This document shows positions 49,901 to 61,100 of a stretch of DNA of 64,000 nt, piece by piece. Origin of the DNA: Nematostella vectensis (Eukaryota > Cnidaria > Anthozoa > Actiniaria > Edwardsiidae); the NCBI RefSeq assembly GCF_932526225.1, contig NC_064038.1, positions 8,927,070 to 8,991,069 on the forward strand, given 5' to 3'. The position numbers and the translations under genes were made by a program. Within the stretch, counting starts at the first letter, position 1. Each line of letters starts with the position of its first letter. The notes beneath the pieces are model-generated. The model worked only from the letters and a program-made list of their open reading frames with translations, searched no databases and was not told the origin of the DNA.

Positions 49901-52900
49901 ACAAATGTTACTAAGACTATTGCAAAAAAAATTAAACCTACCAAAACCCTAACCTATAATGGAATACTCCCTAGTGACGCAAGAGAACAGGGAGTAGCCA
50001 GGTGTTACTAAATACCTATAAAGAAACCTGTGAAGAAACCTGCATGTTGAAGAATGATTTTAGTGATATTTCAGCAATCTCAAAAACTGCCAAAATCATG
50101 TAAAGTAATTAAATGTTATGTCATGAGGGATAGCTTAATACATTTTTTGTGTGAATGCTTACTGTACCTCCATATAGGTCCAAAACAAGTTCATACAAGT
50201 TCCAGACAAGTATAAAATAATATTTCTCTGCTCTTTGTGCAATTTATTGAATTACTGTCATGTAAAGAGAGGATTAAGTCACCCACCTCCATGCGGCCCA
50301 TATCCCATCGGCTGACTTCTCTTCATCATTTCAAAGTTTTGGTATTCAGTATGGACCTGAACAAGAACATTAAAAAAACCTTCCTCAATTCAATATTTTT
50401 TTAGCATTATGGACCTAAATGCTTGTAATATTTGTAATGTGTAATGCCTAGTGCACACTAGCGACATATTGACATAACGACATGGGCGTGCACACTCTTA
50501 TCTTCGACATAACGACATGGACATAACGACATATTATTGTGTTATGTCAATATTATATAATAATACAATACAATATAACACAATATTATTGTGTTATGTC
50601 AATAACACAATGACGCAATAACGTGTCGTTATTGCGGGCTAAACATAGTGCGTGTACCCGTGTCGTTATGTTGTTATGTTGCTAGTGTGCACTAGGCATA
50701 ATAGAGTTTCTAATGCATTGTAGTGACACTTACAGTTTGGATAAGGTTCTCAACAAGCTTTTTTGCTGCAGCAAGCCCTTCCATTTTATTGTGGCTAAAG
50801 ACCAATGGAAAAAAATGTGTGAAACAACTGAAAATACATGTAATCATAGATCACTTAGCCTATTTCGTTCAATTAACCTAACATTTGCTGCCTTTTCATA
50901 CCTTTTTACATGGGTGCTGTACTGTACTGTAGTTAGGAACTCTTTGACACCTTAAATTTAACTAAGTCAGATAGAAGCATTTACATTGAGAGCCTCAAAT
51001 GCCTCTTTGTCTAAGGTGTTGGGCTTACCTTATATAGACATTGAGGACCTCTCAAATGCCTCTTTGCCTGAGGTGTTGGGTTTATACCTTATATAGACAT
51101 TGAGGACCTCAAATGCCTCCTTCCCTGAGGTGTTGGGTTTACCTTATGTAGACATTGAGGGCTTCAAATGCCTCCTTGCCTGAGGTGTTGGGTTTACCTT
51201 ATATAGACATTGAGGGCTTCAAATGCCTCCTTGCATGAGGTGTTGGGTTTATACCTTATATAGACATTAAGGGCTTCAAATGCCTCCTTGCCTCAGGTGT
51301 TGGGTTTATACCTTATATAGACATTGAGGGCTTTAAATGCCTCCTCGCCCGAGGTGTTGGGTTTACCTTATATAGACATTGAGGGCTTCAAATGCCTCCT
51401 TGCCTGAGGTGTTGGGTTTACCTTATATAGACATTAAGGGCCTCAAGTGCCTCCTTGCCTCAGGTGTTGGGTTTATACCTTATATAAACATTGAGGGCTT
51501 CAAATGCCTCCTTGCCTGAGGTGTTGGGTTTATACCTTATATAAACATTGAGGGCTTCAAATGCCTCTTTGCCTGAGGTGTTGGGCTTACCTTATATAAA
51601 CATTGAGGGCTTCAAATGCCTCTTTGCCTGAGGTGTTGGGTTTACCTTATATAAACATTGAGGGCTTCAAATGTCTCTTTGCCTGAGGTGTTGGGTTTAC
51701 CTTATATAAACATTGAGGGCTTCAAGTGCCTCCTTGCCTCAGGTGTTGGGTTTACCTTATATAGACATTGAGGGCTTCAAATGCCTCCTTGCCAGAAGTT
51801 TTGGGCTTACCTTATATAAACATTGAGGGCTTCAAATGCCTCCTTGCCTGAGGTTGGCTCTAGATATCCAGAGCCTTTGCCTCTCAGTTGAACCTAGGAA
51901 CAAGGTGGACTGAGGTTATTATTAATCCTGGTAGCATAAATTAATATTTGTTACTGTAAGGCTTCCTCTGGCCCAAGCCTTCATTGTGAAGTAGAGTCCA
52001 GCCATTTTGTTTGTTCCATTTTTAATTATGTTAATTATGTCTGACAGTTCAGAAAATAAAAATTATGTTCACTAGGATTGGCACCATTAGCATGGTGAAT
52101 AATTCAGAAATGGACTTATGGTTTTGTAGTCCTTACCTTTGCACCAGTCTCTGTTGTAATGTGCTGAAAATATGATCCCTGCAAACAAAATAAATTGAGA
52201 ATGTAAAGCTGGGCCCCAACAAAAATACTGCAGTGATATAAGTACACTTATGATGCAAAGTACACTTATAATAAGTACACTTATGAATCCAAAATCAAAA
52301 TGAGATAAAATAGTACACATGTATCAGAAATAACATCTGAATTTTTCTGTTGCAATTGCTTATGATTTAAAATCTTCTATTATCCTTTTTTTTTCTCCTT
52401 ATGAAGTTCTACTTTTTAAGGTTAGCTTGTAACTCAAGCCCTTCAAAGTTATTTCTGTTTATTTCTGCTATGATCACATTGTGGACCTTGAATGAACACA
52501 AAAAGAATATGAGTTCACATAGCCAGTATAGACCAGGCAGCAATCAATGTTTAATAAATACAAATAAGAATAATGTACCCCAGGTCCAAGAAGTTTGTCC
52601 TTCAGATTAAACTCTGCTGGGGCATAAGTCAGACCAACGAAGAGCTTGTCTTGGACATAATGCATCTACAAAAATTAAGATATGACCAGTAAACACTTTG
52701 CACCATATAAACTTACTGCAGTATCAAATATATATAATATTCTTGCATGATAACAATCTACTGATACTAACAGAAATAACTTCTGAAATTGACTTTAAAG
52801 GTCAATGAACACTTATCTTATCTTCTAGATAAACAAAGAAATTACTTTCTCATACCCCAGTTGGTAAAGGGTCCGCAGATGACTGGCCAATAAGCAGACT

Positions 52901-55900
52901 GCTTGGGGTTGAGCTGGGTGCAGTTGTCACAGATACCATGTTCGGATAGGGTGTTATTCCCTGGTTAGAGTGCAGTTTGCCATGGATATCAGCTCCACCA
53001 ATGATCTCATGGATTCTTTTGATCGCCACTGAAAAAAGAACATAAACAATAATCGAAAAACTTGATTTACTTATTATAACCACATTTACAGAAAATAGCT
53101 TTTGGTCTTTAAGATAAATACAATATTAGGGTATGTATTACCAATAGAAATAGTTTCAGAAACAGGGCAATTCTTTGTGTAAAAAGGTTTTATAAAAGGT
53201 TTTGGGAACCTTTTATAGGAGATGGAATGCTGAATTAAAAGGCATATGGTCAAGTCAGGGGCATTAGAGGCACGCTAGACCACTGCTACAGTATTAATGA
53301 AATGAAATTGCGGTTTTCTGCCGATGGTAGAAAAAAGGATAACTAAAAAAAAAACCCTCAGAGTCAAGGCAAAAACAAGCAAACCTAACTCATGTTGGAC
53401 CTGGGATTTCAAGCCTGGAACCCAGTGGTGTGAGGCACAGTCACTAGAAAGACATACTCTGCCAAGTATGCCACCCAGGATTCCAAACATGAGAATCGTT
53501 ACGAACTATAGGGCATTATAAGATTTAGATGTCTAAAAATTAGAGAGCAGTCATACTCACAATCCACCTTGGCTTGGGATGGACCTTGCACAAACAAATA
53601 CAGAGGCCTTTTCCTGTCATAAACAAATGAAATGGCGCAGTGAAGTAACAACCACATACTGACAGTTGCACTTTCTGGTATCCACTGTCTCCCCTAACAG
53701 TACACCAAACTTACTAAATCCTCTATTTTCACCCCTACAATACCCCTTCTCTGCTCCTGCTGTACACTGCACCTAGCCTGAATCCTATCCACACCTACAT
53801 TAACAGCTTCTCTGCTCCTACTGTACAATGTACTTACGTAGCCTGAATACTCTCTATCCACACCTACTGTACATTACCAGTTTCTCTCCTCCTACTGTAC
53901 ACTGTACTTACGTAGCCTGAAAACTCTATAATCCACACCTGCATTACCAAATTCTCTGCTCCTACTGTACACTGTACTTATATGTAGCCTGAATACTCTC
54001 TATCCACACCTATATTACCAACTTCCCAGCTCCTTCTGTACACTGTACTTGTGTAGCGTGAATCCTCTCTATCCACACATACACTACCTCCTTCTCTGCC
54101 TCTACTGTACACTATACTTAGCCTGAATCCTTTCTATCCCTCTAAATTCCGCCTTCACAGCCCTTACTGTACACCAAACTTACGCTGAACCCACTCTACT
54201 TACCCCTACAAACCACCTTCTCTGCTTCTACTTCATGCCAAACTTTCCCTGAGTCTCTATCCGCCCTTAGACTACACCTTTCTTAGCCCCTACGGTACAC
54301 TGTACTTAGTCTGAATTCTAACCATCAACCCCTACACTAACACCTTCTCTGCTTCTACTTTACGCCAAACTTACCCTGAGTATCTATCCACCCCTAGACT
54401 ATGCCCTTTCTTGGCCGGTACTGTACACAGTACTTAGTCTGAATTTTCCCTATCAACCCCTACACTAACACTTTCTCTGCTTCTACTTTACATCAAACTT
54501 ACCCTGAGTATCTATCCACCCCTAGACTATGCCCTTTCTTGGCCGGTACTGTACACTGTACTTAGTCTGATTTCTCACCATCAACCCCTACACTAACATC
54601 TTCTCTGCCCCTACTGAGGGCCAAACTTACCCTGAATCCTCTCTTAAGGCATGAGCCTTTTCCTCTGCATCCATATAGCAGCCTTTAGTGGACACTGCAG
54701 CACCACTGTATTTACTGATCTGAATTAGGGGATGGATACATTATTAATTTATGGTAAAGGCTTAAGAAAATAGAAGTTAGACTGCAGTGTTGTTAGACCT
54801 TATTCATTGGAATAATCACATTCTTACTTGAAATTTATTTTTCAAAACTTATTTTTGTAAAGTTAGAAAGTGAAGCCAAAAAGAAAAAGAGGCTTAAAGG
54901 CAGTGGTTGCCAAATAGACAATGTGGTGTTTGTATAATACAATACCTCATCTTGTGTTGTTCCCCGACACAGAATGACTCTACAAAGAGAGCAAGGAGAA
55001 GTTAATTGAAAAGGGTGTACTTAAATTCCAGTGTATATAAAAATATTTATGAAGTTAGAAGAGAATTATCAAGTGATCAATAGACCAGAGTGAAGTTAGT
55101 TCCTTATTCGCAGTTCCTTTTTCGTCTGTTTCCTTATTCGCTCAGTTCCTTATTCAAATCCGGGGGGGTACTTACATGATACCTTTTAATTCGAGTTGAA
55201 ACAGTATTTAGGCATAACAGTTTATTCAGAACAAGTCCAAGAGCATTTTCCGTCGGGTAAATTTGGATGCTTTAACGTGCTCGCTGCTAAGCGGAGCTGT
55301 GAACATGAGACTCTATCTGCTACAAAAGGTCAAATTACGCTATGCGTGCAATCGCTTTCACAAATGAATCTAGCAAAAGAGAGGAAATCTACCTCTCATC
55401 TGATAAATGTATTTATATCTTGGGCTTTCTTTCCAAACGCATTAATATATTTAGAGGAAATTTCATAACTACCGATTTCGCTTTAACTACTCCTTTCGAA
55501 AGAGTTCTCGAAAAAGAAAATGGTATTCCATAACTCCCGATCTAGTTTTAACTACTTATCCGAATAAGGAATAGACTAAAAAGCGGGTTTTTTATATTTT
55601 CTAAACATTTCTCGAATAAGGAAATGGTATTTCATAACGCCTGATTTCGTTTTACCTACTTATCCGAATAAGCAATAGACTAAAGAGAGGGTTCTTTAGT
55701 ACTTTCTAAACATTTCTCGAATAAGGAAATGGTATTTCATAACGCCTGATTTCGTTTAAACTACTTATCCGAATAAGGAATAGACTAAAAAGAGGGTCGT
55801 TTGTGTTTTCTAAACATTTCTCGAATAAGGAAATGGTATTTCATAACGCCTGATTTCGTTTTACCTACTTATCCGAATAAGCAATAGACTAAAGAGAGGG

Positions 55901-58153
55901 TTCTTTAGTATTTTCTAAACATTTCTCGAAAAAGGAAATGGTATTTCATAACGCCTGATTTCTTTTTAACTACTTATCTGAATAAGCAATAGACTAAAGA
56001 GAGGGTTCTTTAGTATTTTCTAAATATTTCTCGAAAAAGGAAATGGTATTTCATAACGCCTGATTTCTTTTTAAATATCTATTCGAATAAGGAATCTACT
56101 TTAAAGAGGGTTGTTAGTATTTTCTCACAATTTGTTTAGAGGAGTATATTCGCGCTTTACTTGACTACGTACGTATGTCGTGTGAATTTGACCTTGCTAA
56201 CAAAACCACAATTTGACAGATAGTGCTTGTTGTCAATTAACACCTTGGCTACTACATAAGGCTCTGACAAAACAAATAGATTAGTGCAGTGACACGAATA
56301 GGCAACTGCTCCTTATTCAAGTTAGTTTTCGCGAATAAGGAAATGGAATCTCCCAACGTCCGATTTCGTTTTACGACTTTATCCGAATAAGGAATAGACT
56401 ATGAATAGGGTTGTCAGTGTTTGCTCATCATTTCTCAATAAAGGAAAGGAAATATCATAACGCCCGATTTCGCTTTAACGACTCCTTTCGAAAGAGTTCT
56501 CGAAAAAGGAAATGGTATTCCATAACTCCCTATCTCGTTTTAACTACTTATCCGAATAAGGAATAGACTAAAAAGAGGGTTTTTTATGTTTTCTAAACAT
56601 TTCTCGAATAAATAAATGGAATCTCCCAACTTTCGATTTCGTTTTACGACTTATCCGAATAAGGAATAGACTAAAGAGAGGGTTCTTTAGTACTTTCTAA
56701 ACATTTCTCGAATAAGGAAATGGTATTTCATAACGCCTGATTCGCTTTTACGACTCCTTTCTAAAGAGTTCCCGAAAAAGGAAATGGTATTTCATAACTC
56801 CCTATCTCGTTTTAACTACTTATCCGAATAAGGAATAAACTAAAAAGAGGGTCGTTTGTGTTTTCTAAACATTTCTCGAATAAGGAAATGGTATTTCATA
56901 ACGCCTGATTTCGTTTTAACTACTTATCCGAATAAGGAATAAACTATGAAGAGGATTGTCAGTGTTTGCTCATCATTTCTCAATAAAGGAAAGGAAATTT
57001 CATAACTTCCGATTTCGCTTTAACTACTCCTTTCGAAAGAGTTCTCGAAAAACGAAATGGTATTCCATAACTCCCGATCTAGTTTTAACTACTTATCCGA
57101 ATAAGGAATAGACTAAAAAGAGGGTTCTTTAGTACTTTCTAAACATTTCTCGAATAAGGAAATTGTATTTTATAACGCCTGATTTCGTTTTAACTACTTA
57201 TCCGATTAAGGAATAGACTAAAAAGAGGGTCGTTAATGTTTTCTAAACATTACTCGAATAAATAAATGGAATCTCCCAACGTCCGATTTCGTTTTACGAC
57301 TTATCCGAATGAGGAATAGACTAAAGAGAGGGTTCTTTAGTACTTTCTAAACATTTCTCGAATAAGGAAATGGTATTTCATAACGCCTGATTTCGTTTTA
57401 ACTACTGTTTCGGCATAAATCTATTACATAAGTGACAAGTGACAGTTTCGTTAATATCGATTTCAACCACGTGATTATAATCCATTGTAAATCAGTCAGA
57501 TCAACAGTAACCGAGATCGGAACTCTGAAATACAGCTAACCAGTACGATTACAAAACCTACAGCTAACCAGGACTTTGAGAATCAGAAAACACGATCGGA
57601 TACGCCATTGAAGTAAGTTAATTTGTGAGTTTGAATAACTGTAAATAAGCTTTGATTCCATGCAATCAATGTAAATCAAATAACTTTCATTCATTCTAGA
57701 TCGAATAAATATATCTTTACACATCGTTGGATTGTTATACCGTTTGTGGCGAAATCCTCACGGGAACCTGACGCAACAACTACCTATCCCAATAAGGAAT
57801 AGACTAAAAACTGTTTTCGTTTTTACTACTTTTTTTACCGAAAAAGGAATGGAGTAAAAAGAAGATTGTTAGCGTGTTTTTTTTTTCAACATCTTTTGAA
57901 TAAGGAGATGGTATTTTATAACGACCGATTTCGTTTTTACGAATTATAGGAATCGAACCAATTTCTCGAATAAGGAAATGGAATTAGCTTTAACGACGCG
58001 AATTATAAGACCAAATGACTAGAAGGGCATGGTTGTCCCCCAAATAATGTCCCTTTAACCGTGTTCCCTTCAAAATTTTTTACCATGTTACGGCTTGTTT
58101 GGGTTTCCTAACATTTCTTGTATTGTGCACCCCCCACCCCGCAATTTTGTGCC

Positions 58154-58192
<39 letters not shown>

Positions 58193-61100
58193 CAATCCGC
58201 AATCTTATATGGCATGCTACGGTTCTGGCCCAGCTCTAGTGTGTGCTATAAATGTATTTATCAATATAATAAAATACAGAGTTTGGACCATTATTTGAAG
58301 TCTTGTTTAATTCTATGTTATTGCAATAAAAACACTGTACAGTGTGTTGCCCAAGATCAGCACTTTCTAACGAACTTTGGCAAATGATACACGATACAAG
58401 CAAGTAAATTGCCGCTTTGCGTCCTATGTCCAAGCCGCAAGGACAAACACTGACAACCCTCTTCATAGTCTATTCCTTATTCGGATAAAGTCGTAAAACG
58501 AAATCGGACGTTGGGAGATTCCATTTCCTTATTCGCGAAAACTAACTTGAATAAGGAGCAGTTGCCTATTCGTGTCACTGCACTAATCTATTTGTTTTGT
58601 CAGAGCCTTATGTAGTAGCCAAGGTGTTAATTGACAACAAGCACTATCTGTCAAATTGTGGTTTTGTTAGCAAGGTCAAATTCACACGACATACGTACGT
58701 AGTCAAGTAAAGCGCGAATATACTCCTCTAAACAAATTGTGAGAAAATACTAACAACCCTCTTTAAAGTAGATTCCTTATTCGAATAGATATTTAAAAAG
58801 AAATCAGGCGTTATGAAATACCATTTCCTTTTTCAAGAAAGGTTTAGAAAATACTAAAGAACCCTCTCTTTAGTCTATTCCTTATTCGGATAAGTAGGTA
58901 AAACGAAATCAGGCGTTATGAAATACCATTTCCTTATTCGAGAAATGTTTAGAAAATATAAAAAACCCGCTTTTTAGTCTATTCCTTATTCGGATAAGTA
59001 GGTAAAACGAAATCAGGCGTTATGAAATACCATTTCCTTATTCGAGAAATGTTTAGAAAATACTAAAGAACCCTCTCTTTAGTCTATTGCTTATTCGGAT
59101 AAGTAGGTAAAACGAAATCAGGCGTTATGAAATACCATTTCCTTATTCGAGAAATGTTTAGAAAATACTAAAGAACCCTCTCTTTAGTCTATTGCTTATT
59201 CGGATAAGTAGGTAAAACGAAATCAGGCGTTATGAAATACCATTTCCTTATTCGAGAAATGTTTAGAAAATATAAAAAACCCGCTTTTTAGTCTATTCCT
59301 TATTCGGATAAGTAGGTAAAACGAAATCAGGCGTTATGAAATACCATTTCCTTATTCGAGAAATGTTTAGAAAATACTAAAGAACCCTCTCTTTAGTCTA
59401 TTCCTTATTCGGATAAGTAGGTAAAACGAAATCAGGCGTTATGAAATACCATTTCCTTTTTCGAGAAATGTTAAGAAAATACTAAAGAACCCTCTCTTTA
59501 GTCTATTGCTTATTCGGATAAGTAGGTAAAACGAAATCAGGCGTTATGAAATACCATTTCCTTATTCGAGAAATGTTTAGAAAATATAAAAAACCCGCTT
59601 TTTAGTCTATTCCTTATTCGGATAAGTAGTTAAAACTAGATCGGGAGTTATGAAATAAAATTTCCTTTTTCGAGAACTCTTTCGAAAGGAGTAGTTAAAG
59701 CGAAATCGGTAGTTATGAAATTTCCTTTCCTTTATTGAGAAATGATGAACAAACACTGACAATCCTCTTCATAGTTTATTCCTTATTCGGATAAGTAGTT
59801 AAAACGAAATCAGGCGTTATGAAATACCATTTCCTTATTCGAGAAATGTTTAGAAAACACAAACGACCCTCTTTTTAGTCTATTCCTTATTCGGATAAGT
59901 AGGTTAAAACGAAATCAGGCGTTATGAAATACCATTTCCTTTTTCGAGAAATGTTTAGAAAATACTAAAGAACCCTCTCTTTAGTCTATTCCTTATTCGG
60001 ATAAGTCGTAAAACGAAATCGGAAGTTGGGAGATTCCATTTATTTATTCGAGAAATGTTTAGAAAACATAAAAAACCCTCTTTTTAGTCTCTTCCTTATT
60101 CGGATAAGTAGTTAAAACGAGATAGGGAGTTATGAAATACCATTTCCTTTTTCGAGAACTCTTTCGAAAGGAGTCGTTAAAGCGAAATCGGGCGTTATGA
60201 AATTTCCTTTCCTTTATTGAGAAATGATGAGCAAACACTGACAACCCTCTTCATAGTCTATTCCTTATTCGGATAAAGTCGTAAAACGAAATCGGACGTT
60301 GGGAGATTCCATTTCCTTATTCGCGAAAACTAACTTGAATAAGGAGCAGTTGCCTATTCGTGTCACTGCACTAATCTATTTGTTTTGTCAGAGCCTTATG
60401 TAGTAGCCAAGGTGTTAATTGACAACAAGCACTATCTGTCAAATTGTGGTTTTGTTAGCAAGGTCAAATTCCTTCTACACGCGTACGTAGTCAAGTAAAG
60501 CGTGAACATTTCTCCTCTAAATATATTAATGCGTTTGGAAAGAAAGCCCAAGATACAAATACATTATTAGATGAGAGGTAGATTTCCTCTCTTTTGCTAG
60601 ATTCATTTGTGAAAGCGATTGCACGCATAGCGTAATTTGACCTTTTGTAGCAGATAGAGTCTCATGTTTACAGCTCCGCTTAGCAGCGAGCACGTTAAAG
60701 CATCCAAATTTACCCGACTGTAATGCTGTTGGACTTGTTCTGAATAAACTGTTATGCCTAAATACTGTTTCAACTCGAATTAAAAGGTATCATGTAAGTA
60801 CCCCCCCGGATTTGAATAAGGAACTGAGCGAATAAGGAAACAGACGAAAAAGAAACGGCGAATAAGGAACTGACTTCACTCCGGTTGATCAATAGCAATG
60901 ATATTTGAGAGTGTTGAAACACAATTCGATTCCGCATTTTTGGATGCATCACAATAACAAAACAATATTTTGCTGCTATCTGAGCCCTGGCATGTTCTTA
61001 GTGTGTTCTTAAATAAATCTGGAGAAATCTCAGGCTGGACGTCCTTATAAAAAGTAATGTATACAATTTGAATTACCTTTTTTCTCTACTAACCTTGCAG

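Larger units (their letters stand above)
55084..60885. mobile_element. Foldback transposable element, 5.8 kb, 10-bp target duplication
   Basis: The left terminus (55084, ACCAGAGTGAAGTTAGTTCC) and the inverted right terminus (ends 60885, ACCGGAGTGAAGTCAGTTCC) match at 18 of 20 bases and continue as near-perfect inverted repeats for ~390 bp. The arms then consist of a ~104-bp tandem repeat in opposite orientation. The direct 10-bp repeat TGATCAATAG flanks the element (55074-55083, 60886-60895). A ~200-bp non-repeated block (containing gcaactgctccttattcaag) occurs once in the left arm (~56110-56340) and twice in the right (~58530-58745, 60310-60500). The unpaired centre (57410-58440) has no coding capacity. 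The 9-10-bp duplication suggests a Mutator/FB-like family, by inference only. It occupies most of KHDC4 intron 3. Confidence 0.92.

Noticed and set aside
55196-55468. 90-codon frame inside the foldback arm
   Set aside because: No recognisable domain; its inverted counterpart at 60500-60770 is not open in the same way, so it is not maintained as coding.
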